A program made the translations under genes and the position numbers. The notes under the pieces are model-generated. The model saw only the letters and a program-made list of their open reading frames with translations, was not told the origin of the DNA and did no database searches. Shown here in pieces: positions 7,780-16,457 of a DNA stretch of 64,000 nucleotides; position 1 is the stretch's first letter, and every line of letters begins with the position of its first letter. The stretch comes from Sphaerisporangium krabiense. Its GTDB lineage: Bacteria > Actinomycetota > Actinomycetes > Streptosporangiales > Streptosporangiaceae. The stretch spans positions 2,480,001 to 2,544,000 of the forward strand of contig NZ_JACHBR010000001.1 of the NCBI RefSeq assembly GCF_014200435.1, read 5' to 3'.

Positions 7780-8262
7780 CTTCTCGGCGCCTTTCTCGAA
7801 GTGGTCCTGGCGCTCGCTATCGTCGGAACCACCGTCGCGCTCTTTCCCGTCGTCAAGCGTCAGAATGAAGGTGTCGCTCTCGGCTATGGTGGTTTACGCA
7901 TGCTTGAGGCCGGTGTCATAGCCGTCGGCGTGGTTCCGCTGGACGTTCCTGGTCGGTCCCGGCTTCGTCTGTGGAACGAACACCCTGCTGCTCGCGTACG
8001 TGCTTTACCGGTCCGGTCTCGTGCCGCGGTTCATCCCGGTACTGGGGCTGGTCGGGGGCCCGTTGGTGTTCGCCTCGGGGGCCGCGCAGATTTTCGGGCT
8101 GTGCGAGCAGATTTCGGGGTGGGCGGCCGTCACCGTTGTTCCGGTGTTCGCGTGGAGATCTGCCTCGTCCTCTACCTGATCGTGAGGGGGTTCCGGCCTT
8201 CGGCCGTGGCGAGTTCCCCCATGCCGCCGGTCGCGGCCGGTCCCGAATCCTTGGCCGTGTGA
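7780..8262 (+). pseudogene. DUF4386 membrane protein, broken by deletion and frameshift
   Basis: Three pieces in changing frames add up to a DUF4386-type membrane protein. Piece 1 (to about 7935) encodes GAFLEVVLALAIVGTTVALF and VVKRQNEGVALGY. Piece 2 (about 7940-8152, another frame) encodes WTFLVGPGFVCGTNTLLLAY and GLVPRFIPVLGLVGGPLVFA. Piece 3 (from about 8153) returns to frame 1 with EICLVLYLIVRGF. Between pieces 1 and 2 a few dozen residues are missing, and a single G is lost at about 8152. The N-terminal residues of the family are also absent. No functional product is expected. Confidence 0.75.
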
Positions 8263-8378
8263 CCCAGGCCTGCGGCGGTCGCCCGAGAAAGGGCGGCCGC
8301 CGCGAGGCGCCTCACCATACGCTTTTCGGTGCCTGGCGCTATCGCTCTAGAATCGGCTCCTGTTTGGGGCTGGGCTTG

Positions 8379-8684
8379 TTAAAGAGGGATCCGGTATCCG
8401 TCGTAAACGTATGCGTATCTCGCGCCCATGTCGAACTTCCACCACTGGTTTCCGGCGGTACTGATGCAGGACGCCTCGATGATCTTGGGGGTGGAGATAT
8501 AGCCGATCACGTCGCTGGAACCGCTGTACGAGGAATGTACGGGTGTGTTGTTCGCGAAGTTCATCCACTGGGGAGTTATAGGGGAGCAGCCGGCAAGTGG
8601 ACTGGCGTTGGCCGTATTGATCGGGACGAGAGTGCCCAATGCGAGCAGGGCGGCGCCGGCCAGTAGTTTTTGCCGAAGTTTCAC
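8379..8684 (-). CDS. Small secreted protein, SH3-like
   Basis: A 101-residue exported protein. The N-terminus KLRQKLLAGAALLALGTLV ending ANA-SP is a Sec signal peptide with cleavage near residue 27. The mature part (about 74 residues) has two cysteines and a pattern (NTPVHSSYSGSSDVIGYI, then WWKFDMGARYAYVYDGYR) like bacterial SH3-type secreted domains. The start is GTG at 8684 behind GAGGAG. A 19-bp palindrome lies just upstream. Its role is unknown, perhaps wall binding or a secreted inhibitor. Confidence 0.75.
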   Translation of the reverse strand: MKLRQKLLAGAALLALGTLVPINTANASPLAGCSPITPQWMNFANNTPVHSSYSGSSDVIGYISTPKIIEASCISTAGNQWWKFDMGARYAYVYDGYRIPL

Positions 8685-8702
8685 TGATGCTCCTCACTTT
8701 TC

Positions 8703-8721
8703 TGATCATGTGACATGATCA
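8703..8721. promoter_or_regulatory. Palindromic operator candidate (TGATCATGT-n-ACATGATCA)
   Basis: TGATCATGT (8703-8711) and ACATGATCA (8713-8721) form a perfect inverted repeat around one base, 19 bp upstream of the SH3-like gene start. The same half-site occurs as a larger palindrome at 22773-22797. The AT-rich flank (ACGTATATTG) suits a promoter. Confidence 0.55.
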
Positions 8722-8932
8722 ACGTATATTGTCGCGAGTTCACTGGGTACATGGCCGCGGGGTGACATATTCGTGTGTTGACTTCTGACGCACTTGTGGT
8801 CGCGGTTCTCCGTTCAACGGCGGCGTGGACGGTGGGGGCCATGGATATTGAGCGTTATTTCGGACGGTCTTAGAGGGGACGCGTGCTGTCCCAATATCGC
8901 TAAGATGTGGCGGATCCGGTGAAAGGGCCGCC

Positions 8933-9961
8933 TTGTCGCACTCCTTCAAGTTGTCCAGAACGGCACTGCTGACCTGGGCTGTTGCCGTGGCCGTCGCTGT
9001 GTTTCCGACCTGGGAGGAGTGGCGGGATCGGCTTGAGCCGGGGGAATTCGAGAGCTACTCCTGTATGGGGTGGGGGCCGGGGCAGTGGGGGAGCTCGCCG
9101 TTGGACCCCCTGCGGGGCGATCTCGACGTGCTCATGGAGAACGTGGTGACGTGGGCGGTTCCCGCGCTGGTGGTCGTGGTGGGGTTTCTCGCCTGCGTCG
9201 GGGGCAGGGGTCCGCGGAGCGTGGCATGGCGGACGGCAGGGGCTCTCTGCGTCATCGCGGTCGTCGAGCCGCTTACTCCGGCCTACGCGGCGGGGGACGG
9301 CTCGTGTGGCTTGCTGCCGATCCTCAGTGCGGAGTGGTTCGCCACGGTGATGGGCGCGTGGGGAAGCACACAGTTCTGCCTCCTCGGCGCGGCCGTGCTC
9401 GTGCTGGTCGCCTCCCGGATGACGGTTCCGGCCACCTCGGAACACGTGGCGGCGGCTCCGCCGGACGGTGTGACCTGGCGTCGGCCGATCGCGGTCCTGG
9501 TGGACTACGCGATCATCATCGTGATCCTCACCTTCGGGCTGCCCCTTGTCATGGGCCTGACCGACCTGGACAGGCCCTTCTCCATGAGCCTGGACTTCGG
9601 GCTGCTGGGGGAGGGGGTGAGCCTCTTGTCGTTTCACGTCGAGGCCGGCTGGTTGATCGTCCTGTTCGTCGTTTTCCTGTACTTCTGGGGACAGCACAGC
9701 CGGTGGGGACGGACGCTGGGGAAGCGGCTGTTGCGCATTCACGTGGTCTGCGCGCGGACGGGGGGCCGGCCTCCGGCGGGCAGGGCGGCCCTGCGCGCGC
9801 TGATCTTCCCGATGGCGTTGTTCGTCCCGGTGGTCGGGCCCCTCGTTCTGGTGCTGGACGGGCTGTGGACGCTCGTCGACCCCGGCGCCAGGACACTGCA
9901 CGACCGATGGGCGCGCACCGAGGTCGCGCGCCGGATGCCGGACGTCAGATCCGGGGTTTGA
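8933..9961 (+). CDS. RDD family membrane protein
   Basis: A 342-residue membrane protein from a TTG start. It has an N-terminal signal-anchor (LLTWAVAVAVAVF), two hydrophobic segments near 75-115, a segment near 140-155, then a C-terminal RDD domain from about 175: RRPIAVLVDYAIIIVIL (the R...D pattern), a second helix near 235-255, WGRTLGKRLLRIHVV, and a final helix ending LVDPGARTLHDRWART. RDD proteins include sodium/proton antiporters and ill-defined envelope proteins, so transport is possible but unproven. It is convergent with the response-regulator gene, 14 bp away. Confidence 0.8.
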   Translation: MSHSFKLSRTALLTWAVAVAVAVFPTWEEWRDRLEPGEFESYSCMGWGPGQWGSSPLDPLRGDLDVLMENVVTWAVPALVVVVGFLACVGGRGPRSVAWRTAGALCVIAVVEPLTPAYAAGDGSCGLLPILSAEWFATVMGAWGSTQFCLLGAAVLVLVASRMTVPATSEHVAAAPPDGVTWRRPIAVLVDYAIIIVILTFGLPLVMGLTDLDRPFSMSLDFGLLGEGVSLLSFHVEAGWLIVLFVVFLYFWGQHSRWGRTLGKRLLRIHVVCARTGGRPPAGRAALRALIFPMALFVPVVGPLVLVLDGLWTLVDPGARTLHDRWARTEVARRMPDVRSGV

Positions 9962-9975
9962 CCCGCCGTGTCCCC

Positions 9976-10653
9976 TCAGAGGTCACGATCGCTGCGTGGT
10001 GTGACAAGTCCTGATTCGTACGCCACGACGACGGCCTGGGCGCGGCTGTTGAGAGCGAGCTTGGCCATCAGGCGCTTGACGTGCGTCTTGACCGTCGCCT
10101 CGCTGAGCACCAGCCGTCCCGCGATCTCCTGGTTGGTCAGGCCGTAGGCGACGAAACGGAGGATCTCCGTCTCCCGCGCGGTGAGCTCGGACAGCCGCGA
10201 ACGGGTCAGGGAGGTGGCGCGGTGCTGGTCGGCGTACGTCTCGATCAGGCGATGGGTGATGGCGGGGGCGAGCAGGATGTCGCCGGCGGCGATGGCGCGC
10301 ACCGCGGAGATGATCCGGTCGGGCGGGGTGTCCTTGAGCAGGAAGCCGGAGGCGCCTTCGCTGAGCGCGGTGTAGACGTATTCCGGCAGGTCGAAGGTGG
10401 TCAGCACGATCACGCGCGGCATCGGGTCGGCATCGCCCGCGAGGATGTCGCGGGTGGCGGCGATGCCGTCGAGTACCGGCATCCGGACGTCCATGAGGAT
10501 CACGTCGGGCCTGGTCTCGGCGGCCAGGGCCACGGCCTGCTCGCCGTCGGCCGCCTCCCCGGCGACCGTGAAGCCGGGCGCCGCGGTGAAGAGGGCGACG
10601 AGGCCGGCGCGGATCAACGGCTGGTCGTCGGCGATCAGCACGCGGGTGGTCAT
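9976..10653 (-). CDS. NarL/LuxR-type response regulator
   Basis: A 225-residue two-domain regulator. The receiver has acidic residues D9/D10, phosphoacceptor D55 (VILMDVRMP) and a conserved Lys in FLLKDTPP. A LuxR-type helix-turn-helix follows from about residue 155: LTARETEILRFVAYGLTNQE and then SEATVKTHVKRLMAKL. It should be phosphorylated by the kinase encoded just upstream, whose stop overlaps this ATG by 4 bp. The inverted repeat at 11792-11831, between the kinase and the divergent serine hydrolase, is a candidate binding site. Confidence 0.95.
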   Translation of the reverse strand: MTTRVLIADDQPLIRAGLVALFTAAPGFTVAGEAADGEQAVALAAETRPDVILMDVRMPVLDGIAATRDILAGDADPMPRVIVLTTFDLPEYVYTALSEGASGFLLKDTPPDRIISAVRAIAAGDILLAPAITHRLIETYADQHRATSLTRSRLSELTARETEILRFVAYGLTNQEIAGRLVLSEATVKTHVKRLMAKLALNSRAQAVVVAYESGLVTPRSDRDL

Positions 10654-11744
10654 CGGTCACGTCCCGTGGGGAGTCGCAGCACGACGCCGAACCCGCCGTC
10701 CACGGGCCCGGCGGTCACGGTGCCGCCGTACAGCTCGGCGCGTTCCCGCATGTTGTGAATGCCGCGGGGAGTGTGGCCGGGGCCGGGCGGCGGTGGCGGG
10801 TTCCCGGTGTTGACGATCTCCAGCGTCAGCAGGTGGCCGGCGGTGTAGTCGAGCGTCACGCGCGCCGTGGCCGGTCCGGCGTGCTTGAGGATGTTGGTCA
10901 GCGACTCCTGGGCGACGCGGTACGCGCACAGGTCCGGCCCCGGCGCCAAGGGCCGCCGCTCGCCGCGCACCTCGACGTCCACGGGCACGCCCGCCCGTCT
11001 CATGCGCGCGACCAGGCCGTCCAGGTCCGCCAGGCCGGGCTGGGGGCCGAGTTCGCCGTGGCCGTCGATGCGCAGCACGTCGAGCAGCCGCCGCATCTCC
11101 GTCAGCGCCTCGCGGCTGGTGTCGCCGACGGTCGCGATGGCTTGCCGCGCGGTGGCCAGGTCGCTGTCGAGGACGTACTGGGCCACGCCCGCCTGTAAGG
11201 ACACCACGGACATATGGTGGGCCACCACGTCGTGGAGTTCGCGCGCGATGCGGATCCGTTCGTCGGCGGCGGCCTGCGTGGCGCGTTCGGCGAGGTGCTC
11301 CACCCGTTCGCCCCAGCGCCGCGTGCTCTCGCCGAGGCCCCACGCGACGAGCACGATCACTATGGCCTGCATCGTCTCCGGCCACGTCATGACCGGTGAC
11401 AGCGTCAGGTACACCGAGGCCATCACGAGGGTCGTCGCCGCGAACATCAGCGCCGCCACCCACCGGGGCCGCAGCGTCGCGACCGTGAACATCGCCACCA
11501 GGACGCCCAGCCCCGTGTTGATGAACAGATCGTCATTGAGCATCGCGTACACGGTCAGCGCGCCGAGCATCACGCACATCGTGATCACGGGGGCCCGTTG
11601 CCGTACCGCGATGGGTGCGATCATGAGCACGATGAGGGCGAAGGCGGACGGATCAGCACCGCCGTACGCCACGACGGTGGCCGTCATGAGCCCGGTGAGC
11701 ACGACGGCGAGCAACACGTCCACCAAGATCGGCTGAAATCGCAC
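10650..11744 (-). CDS. NarL-type sensor histidine kinase (HisKA_3)
   Basis: A sensor kinase of 364 residues from GTG 11744 (RFQPILVDVLLAVVL); a frame extension to 11780 would overlap the operator region. The N-terminal 150 residues carry about five membrane helices with very short loops. The dimerisation/phosphoacceptor motif is RIARELHDVVAHHMSVV. The ATPase part has VAQESLTNILKHA (N box) and GHTPRGIHNMRERAELYGG (G box). The lack of an external domain suggests membrane or intramembrane sensing. It forms a pair with the LuxR-type regulator and is divergent from the serine hydrolase gene. Confidence 0.93.
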   Translation of the reverse strand: MRFQPILVDVLLAVVLTGLMTATVVAYGGADPSAFALIVLMIAPIAVRQRAPVITMCVMLGALTVYAMLNDDLFINTGLGVLVAMFTVATLRPRWVAALMFAATTLVMASVYLTLSPVMTWPETMQAIVIVLVAWGLGESTRRWGERVEHLAERATQAAADERIRIARELHDVVAHHMSVVSLQAGVAQYVLDSDLATARQAIATVGDTSREALTEMRRLLDVLRIDGHGELGPQPGLADLDGLVARMRRAGVPVDVEVRGERRPLAPGPDLCAYRVAQESLTNILKHAGPATARVTLDYTAGHLLTLEIVNTGNPPPPPGPGHTPRGIHNMRERAELYGGTVTAGPVDGGFGVVLRLPTGRDR

Positions 11745-11791
11745 CGGCCCACGGTAACCGCGGCACGGATACGCGGTCACCAGCCTGTGGG

Positions 11792-11831
11792 GGCATTTTC
11801 GGCTACCCCTGTGGGGGTACCCGGAAATGCC
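11792..11831. promoter_or_regulatory. Long inverted repeat between divergent kinase and hydrolase genes
   Basis: Arms GGCATTTTCGGCTACCCC (11792-11809) and GGGGTACCCGGAAATGCC (11814-11831) match at 16 of 18 positions around a 4-bp centre. It lies between the starts of the sensor kinase (11744) and the serine hydrolase (11879) and could control both. Confidence 0.6.
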
Positions 11832-11878
11832 GTCGCAGGGTGACGATGAATCGCTCGCCGATTTCTAGTTTTCTCGGC

Positions 11879-13069
11879 ATGAGACGAACTTCCACATTCG
11901 CGGCGGCCCTCTGCCTGGCCGTGGGAATTTCCGCCGGTACGGCGGCCGCCTCCGCGGCGCCGGCGTCCGGCACATTACAGCGCGACGCCGACCTGCTGGT
12001 CGCGGAGGGTTCACCGGGTGCGCTGGTGGAACTGGTCACGCCGCGGGGGCGCGTGCGGGTGCGCAGCGGGTACGGCGACGTGAAGGCGAGGACGCCCGTG
12101 CCGTGGGACGCGCGGTTCCGGATCGGCAGCTTCACCAAGATGTTCGTGGCCACGACCGTGCTGCGACTCGTGGGCGAGGGGCGGCTGTCGCTCGAGGACA
12201 CCGTGGACCGGTGGCTGCCGGGAACGGTCGCGGGCAACGGCAACGACGGACGCCTGATCACCGTGCGGCAGTTGTTGCAGCACACCAGCGGACTGCACGA
12301 GTACGTGTCGGAGATGCCGAACGTGTTCAAGGAGAAGGACTTCCTGCGCACCCGGTTCGACACGGTCACCGCCGCCGAGGCCGTGCGGCTGGCGATGTCC
12401 AAGGCGCCGGACTTCGCGCCGGGCACGAGCTGGGCGTACTCCAACACCAACTACATGCTCGCCGGGATGCTGATCGAGCGCGTGACCGGGCGGACGTGGC
12501 AGGAGGAGGTGACCGCGCGCGTCATCCGCCCGCTCGGCCTGCGCCACACCTTCACGCCGAGCACGTCGCCCTTCATCCCCGGCCCGCACGCCAAGGGCTA
12601 TGACCGGTTCACCGAGAAGGGCATGGAGGCCGGGCCCGACGACCCGTTCGGGCCGCCGGTGGACGTGACGCTGATGAACCCGTCCTGGGGCGGCTCGGCG
12701 GGTGCGATGATCAGCACCACCGAGGACGGCGGCACGTTCCTGCGGGCCCTGCTGGGCGGGAAGGTGCTGCGGCCCGCGCAGCTCGCGGAGATGAAGCGGA
12801 CCGTCCCCACCCCGCCGGAGTGGTCGGGGGTGCCCGGCACCAGGTACGGCCTGGGCCTCATCTGGACTCCGAACTCGTGCGGCGGATCGTGGTCGCACGG
12901 CGGCACCATCCATGGGTTCCTCACCGACAACGGCGTGACCGACGACGGCAGGCGGAGCGTGGTGGTGTCGAGGAACACCCGCACCCCCGTGCCGGCCGGG
13001 AGCACCACGGTGCCGGACCAGGACGCCGTGTCCGACCTCATCGACCACGCCCTCTGCGGCGCCGGCTGA
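11879..13069 (+). CDS. Secreted serine hydrolase, beta-lactamase/DD-carboxypeptidase fold
   Basis: A 396-residue exported enzyme from ATG 11879 (RRTSTFAAALCLAVG); an upstream in-frame ATG at 11846 is less likely. The signal peptide ends near ASAAPA. The class C/DD-peptidase triad is complete: SFTK (nucleophilic Ser and Lys) near residue 80, YSN in SWAYSNTNY, and HGG in WSHGGTIHG near the C-terminus. It may trim peptidoglycan stem peptides or hydrolyse esters; beta-lactam resistance cannot be inferred. It is divergent from a two-component system with a palindrome between, so envelope stress control is plausible. A strong hairpin follows the stop. Confidence 0.9.
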   Translation: MRRTSTFAAALCLAVGISAGTAAASAAPASGTLQRDADLLVAEGSPGALVELVTPRGRVRVRSGYGDVKARTPVPWDARFRIGSFTKMFVATTVLRLVGEGRLSLEDTVDRWLPGTVAGNGNDGRLITVRQLLQHTSGLHEYVSEMPNVFKEKDFLRTRFDTVTAAEAVRLAMSKAPDFAPGTSWAYSNTNYMLAGMLIERVTGRTWQEEVTARVIRPLGLRHTFTPSTSPFIPGPHAKGYDRFTEKGMEAGPDDPFGPPVDVTLMNPSWGGSAGAMISTTEDGGTFLRALLGGKVLRPAQLAEMKRTVPTPPEWSGVPGTRYGLGLIWTPNSCGGSWSHGGTIHGFLTDNGVTDDGRRSVVVSRNTRTPVPAGSTTVPDQDAVSDLIDHALCGAG

Positions 13070-13082
13070 CATCCCATGAACC

Positions 13083-13106
13083 GAGGGCGGCGGGCCCGCC
13101 GCCCTC
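13083..13106 (+). terminator. Hairpin terminator after the serine hydrolase
   Basis: GAGGGCGGCGGG and CCCGCCGCCCTC form a 12-bp perfect self-complementary stem followed by TTCGGTG. It lies 14 bp past the stop codon. Confidence 0.7.
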
Positions 13107-13371
13107 TTCGGTGTTCCACCGGCGGCGCGGGAGCGGGTAGACGGTGTGCGAGGGCTTGCCGGAGCTTGATAAAAGCCGGGCGTTCTCGGCTTGCCGTTGT
13201 TTCGTTAGGAACGGCGGACGATATGGGGGCGCTTCCCCACATCGGCGAATTCATGGAGGACGGCGGCGATCGGTCCGTGATTTCCGAGCCGCGGAATTGT
13301 CGTCGGCCCGTTCGTCGGGGCCGGTGGCCGGGCGGAACGCGTTCCGCCCGGCGGTGCGCGAGCCCGGACGA
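13107..13371. other. Intergenic stretch between convergent genes
   Basis: With the preceding hairpin this makes about 300 bp without a gene. It holds the terminator at 13327-13352 and nothing else I can support. Small open frames here have no ribosome site. Confidence 0.5.
13327..13352 (-). terminator. Hairpin terminator after the small exported protein gene
   Basis: GCCGGGCGGAA, CGCG and TTCCGCCCGGC form a perfect 26-bp palindrome 20 bp downstream of the minus-strand stop at 13372. Confidence 0.6.
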
Positions 13372-13809
13372 TCAGGGGTTGCCGGAACGGCAGATCGGGG
13401 TGGTGTGGTACTGGACGGATGCCCCCGTGGCGTCGGACACGACCGCCAGGATGTCGTACGCGAAGGTGGGCTGGCAGCCGATCGAGACGAAGGTGCGGTC
13501 GTTGAACGCCGGCACGTTGGTGCCGTTCAGGTACCAGCGGATGGCGATCGGCGCGACCCCGCCGCTGTAGGACACGTCGCAGAGGAAGCGCCGCGCGAGG
13601 GGCTCACAGTAGCCGCTGTTCAGGGTCAAGGCGAGCAGGGTCGCCGAGGAAGCGGCGGTCGAGGTGGACCTGGACGATGCGGCAGACGCGGCGGACTTGG
13701 CGGTGGACGCGGTGGACGCCGCCGAGGCTGACGGGGCGAGCGTGCCGGGTAACGCCAGCAGGCCGGCCGCCGCTGCGGCGGATAAGGCGATTTTGAGCGG
13801 CTTGCGCAT
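13372..13809 (-). CDS. Small secreted protein with Ser/Ala/Thr linker
   Basis: A 145-residue exported protein. The signal peptide (KPLKIALSAAAAAGLLALPG) is cleaved near SASA-A. A 30-residue low-complexity Ser/Ala/Thr linker follows, then a folded domain of about 85 residues with four cysteines (GYCEPL, FLCDVSYSGG, IGCQPTF, PICRSG) and strand patterns suggesting an immunoglobulin-like sandwich. I know no function. It is monocistronic with a palindromic terminator. The linker suggests attachment at or passage through the cell wall. Confidence 0.75.
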   Translation of the reverse strand: MRKPLKIALSAAAAAGLLALPGTLAPSASAASTASTAKSAASAASSRSTSTAASSATLLALTLNSGYCEPLARRFLCDVSYSGGVAPIAIRWYLNGTNVPAFNDRTFVSIGCQPTFAYDILAVVSDATGASVQYHTTPICRSGNP

Positions 13810-13961
13810 GTCTGTCTCCTCCTGGGATGGGACTGAGTGTCGCGCTGCCCTGGGGGGTGCGGCAGCCCGTCCATCCCATGATTCGCCGGCGCGGTCGCGA
13901 CGGATGACGGGACCGACATTCTTCGCATAACGCTGGCGACCGAGAGCTCGTCCGACAGCCG

Positions 13962-13995
13962 GAACGCCGCCTCCCGCGAGGGGAAGGCGGCGTTC
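13962..13995. terminator. Hairpin in the intergenic region before the reductase-like gene
   Basis: GAACGCCGCC (13962-13971) and GGCGGCGTTC (13986-13995) pair around a 14-base loop whose ends extend the pairing. It lies downstream of the reductase-like gene stop at 14066 on the minus strand. Confidence 0.5.
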
Positions 13996-14065
13996 GCGCG
14001 TGCCGGGTCGACGAGCCGTCGGCGGCCGTGGCCGGTCGATCGCCGTCGAGCGGCGGCGTCGCCGG

Positions 14066-14611
14066 CTACTTGGCCGCGACCTCGTAGGCGAGGTGGAGGA
14101 CGCCGGTCTTGAAGGTCGTCGAGGAGACGAGCTTCAGGGGGATCTGGACGCCGTCCTCGAACAGCCGCTGGCCGGTGCCGACCGCGATCGGGTGTACCAG
14201 CAGGTGGAGCTCGTCGATCAGGCCGTGCCGCAGCAGGGAGCGCACGAGGTTCGTGCTGCCGCTCATGTTGATGTTCAGGCCCGGCTCCTGCTTGATCTTG
14301 GTGATCTCTTCCACGAGGTCACCCTTGACCAGGGTGGAGTTGTTCCAATCGGCCTTGTCCAGGGTCGTCGAGACGACGTACTTGCGGACGTTGTTGATGA
14401 AGCCGGCGAACTCCTCGTCGGCGGGCTGCTTCGGCCAGAACTCCGACCACTCGTCGTACATGACCCGCCCCATCAGCATCGCGTCGGCGTCGGCCGCCAG
14501 CGCGCCGATGGCGGCCCCCATCTCGTCGTTGAAGTAGGGGAAGTGCCACTGGTCTGGCGCCTCGACGACGCCGTCCAGCGAGATGAAGAAGGACGCAACG
14601 ATCTTCCGCAT
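14066..14611 (-). CDS. Dihydrofolate reductase family protein (RibD C-terminal type)
   Basis: A 181-residue protein beginning RKIVASFFISLDGVVEAPDQ, the signature start of the RibD-C/DHFR-like family. It also has MLMGRVMYDEWSEFWP and the late MSGSTNLVRSLLRHGLIDEL segment that forms the dinucleotide site. It probably reduces a small substrate with NADPH, but these stand-alone members are not true dihydrofolate reductases. The start at 14611 is chosen because GGAGGAAA lies 7 bp upstream; a longer frame to 14662 has none. It is transcribed alone. Confidence 0.88.
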   Translation of the reverse strand: MRKIVASFFISLDGVVEAPDQWHFPYFNDEMGAAIGALAADADAMLMGRVMYDEWSEFWPKQPADEEFAGFINNVRKYVVSTTLDKADWNNSTLVKGDLVEEITKIKQEPGLNINMSGSTNLVRSLLRHGLIDELHLLVHPIAVGTGQRLFEDGVQIPLKLVSSTTFKTGVLHLAYEVAAK

Positions 14612-14747
14612 GTCTGGTTTCCTCCGCCTCAGGTTTCTGCGTCCCAGAATGGCATCCGACAATCAAAGCTGTCAAGACAAACTCAATTGTCGGTGTTGGG
14701 CGCGGGATCGTCCGGCTCAGGGGGTGGGACGGCGCTGAGCGCGCGTG

Positions 14748-16385
14748 TCACAGCTCGTCGGGCGCGGATGTCTCGTGGAGGGCGCCGGAGGCCAGGTGGA
14801 GCCAGCGGGTGACGCCGATGGCGTGCAGGAAGGGCAGGTCGTGGCTGACGACCACGAACGCGCCCTCGTAGGCGTTCAGGGCGTTCTCCAACTGGCCCGC
14901 GCTGGTCAGGTCGAGGTTGTTGGTCGGCTCGTCCAGCAGGAGCAGGTGGGGCGCGGGGGCGGTGGACAGGACGCAGGCCAGGGTCGCGCGCAGGCGCTCG
15001 CCGCCGGACAGGTCCGCGGCGCGCAGGTGGACGCGGTCGCCGCGGAAGAGGAACTGGGCCAGGCGGTGGCGCCGCTCGTTGTCGCCCATCTGGGGCGCGA
15101 AGCGGCGCAGGTTGTCCACGACGCTGAGGTCGAGGTCGAGCAGGTCGAGCCGCTGCGACAGGTACGCCGCCCTGCCCGCCGCCCGGTCGATCCTGCCGGC
15201 CGACGGCTCCAGCAGCCCGGCGACGAGCTTCATCAGCGTGGACTTGCCCGAGCCGTTCGCGCCCAGCAGCGCGACCCGCTCGGGCCCGCGCAGGCTCAGC
15301 GTGACGCCCGGCGGCGCGAACACCGCCTCCCCCGTCCCGTACCCGGCGTTGACGTCCTCCAGGGTGAGGACGGTGCGCCCGTCGGGGACGCGGGTCTCGG
15401 GCAGGGCGATGGCGATGCGCGCCTCCTCGCGGAGCGCCTGGCTCGCCTCCTCCAGCCTGGCCTTGGCGTCCGCGGTGCGCTGCTGGTGGACGTCGGCCGA
15501 CCGCGCCGCCGACTCCTGGGCCTGGCGCTGCAGCGTGCCCGCGTGGATACGGGACAGGCCGAGAGAGCTCTTGTTCCGTTTGGCGTTGCTCGCCCTGCGC
15601 TGGGCGCGTTCGCGGGCCTCCTGGGCCTCGCGCTTCTGGCGGCGCAGTTCCTGCTCGGCGCCGCGCACCGCCCGCTGCGCCGCCTCCTGCTCGCGGTCCA
15701 CCGCCTCGGTGTAGGCGGTGAAGTTCCCGCCGTACAGGCGCAGCTCGGCGGGGTGCAGCTCGGCGATGGACTCCATGCGTTCCAGCAGGGCGCGGTCGTG
15801 GCTGACCACCAGCAGGCAGCCCTTCCACTCGTCGACGACCTGGTAGAGCCGCTCGCGCGCGGCCCGGTCGAGGTTGTTGGTGGGCTCGTCGAGCAGCAGG
15901 ACGTCCGGCCGCCGCAGTACCTGGGCGGCGAGGCCGATGGAGATCACCTGGCCGCCGCTGAGCGTGCTGAGCGGCCGGTCCAGCGTGACGTCGCCGAGGC
16001 CGAGCCGGTCGAGGACGACGGTGGTGCGCTCCTCGATGTCCCAGTCGTCGCCGACGGTGGTGAAGTGCTCCTCGCGCACGTCGCCGGCCTCGATGGCGTT
16101 CAGCGCGGCGCGGATGGGGGCGATCTGGAGAGCCTGGTCGACGGTGCCGTCCAGCATCGGCAGGGCCTGCGGCAGGTAGCCGAGCTCGCCGTGTACGGAG
16201 ACCGAGCCGGCCGTGGGCCGCAGCTCTCCGGCGATGAGCCGCAGCAGCGTGCTCTTGCCCGCTCCGTTGGGGCCGACGAGGCCGGTGCGGCCGCCGCCGA
16301 GGGCGAAGGACAGGTCGTCGAAGACAGGGGTGTCGTCCGGCCAGGCGAACGACAGGTCGGTGCAGACAATGGTGGCGTCGGACAT
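14748..16385 (-). CDS. ABC-F type ATP-binding protein
   Basis: A 545-residue soluble protein with two ATPase domains and no membrane segment, the ABC-F layout. Domain 1 has Walker A GPNGAGKST near residue 36 and signature LSGGQ. A charged helical linker (about 210-310, rich in Arg/Glu/Lys) follows. Domain 2 has GANGSGKST, LSGGE and the Walker B LLLLDEPTNNLD seen in both halves. ABC-F proteins act on the ribosome, as translation factors or by displacing antibiotics. Location cannot decide which. It starts ATG 16385 after an unusually long leader of about 325 bp from the previous gene. Confidence 0.93.
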   Translation of the reverse strand: MSDATIVCTDLSFAWPDDTPVFDDLSFALGGGRTGLVGPNGAGKSTLLRLIAGELRPTAGSVSVHGELGYLPQALPMLDGTVDQALQIAPIRAALNAIEAGDVREEHFTTVGDDWDIEERTTVVLDRLGLGDVTLDRPLSTLSGGQVISIGLAAQVLRRPDVLLLDEPTNNLDRAARERLYQVVDEWKGCLLVVSHDRALLERMESIAELHPAELRLYGGNFTAYTEAVDREQEAAQRAVRGAEQELRRQKREAQEARERAQRRASNAKRNKSSLGLSRIHAGTLQRQAQESAARSADVHQQRTADAKARLEEASQALREEARIAIALPETRVPDGRTVLTLEDVNAGYGTGEAVFAPPGVTLSLRGPERVALLGANGSGKSTLMKLVAGLLEPSAGRIDRAAGRAAYLSQRLDLLDLDLSVVDNLRRFAPQMGDNERRHRLAQFLFRGDRVHLRAADLSGGERLRATLACVLSTAPAPHLLLLDEPTNNLDLTSAGQLENALNAYEGAFVVVSHDLPFLHAIGVTRWLHLASGALHETSAPDEL

Positions 16386-16440
16386 CAGCGTTTCCCGAGG
16401 ACGTGAAAGCCCGGCCTGAGGGGGCGCGTGACAGGACGTG

Positions 16441-16457
16441 GGGGCCGTAGAGGCCCC
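16441..16457 (-). promoter_or_regulatory. Hairpin in the ABC-F leader
   Basis: GGGGCC and GGCCCC form a 6-bp GC-only stem with a 5-base loop, about 56 bp before the ABC-F start. There is no T-run, so it is either a factor-dependent pause site or part of an attenuator. Confidence 0.3.

Noticed and set aside
12011-13072. 353-residue minus-strand frame opposite the serine hydrolase
   Set aside because: Shadow frame; the plus strand has the complete catalytic motifs and a signal peptide.
14745-16406. 553-residue plus-strand frame opposite the ABC-F gene
   Set aside because: The minus-strand frame carries both ATPase motif sets; this frame is a GC-codon shadow.
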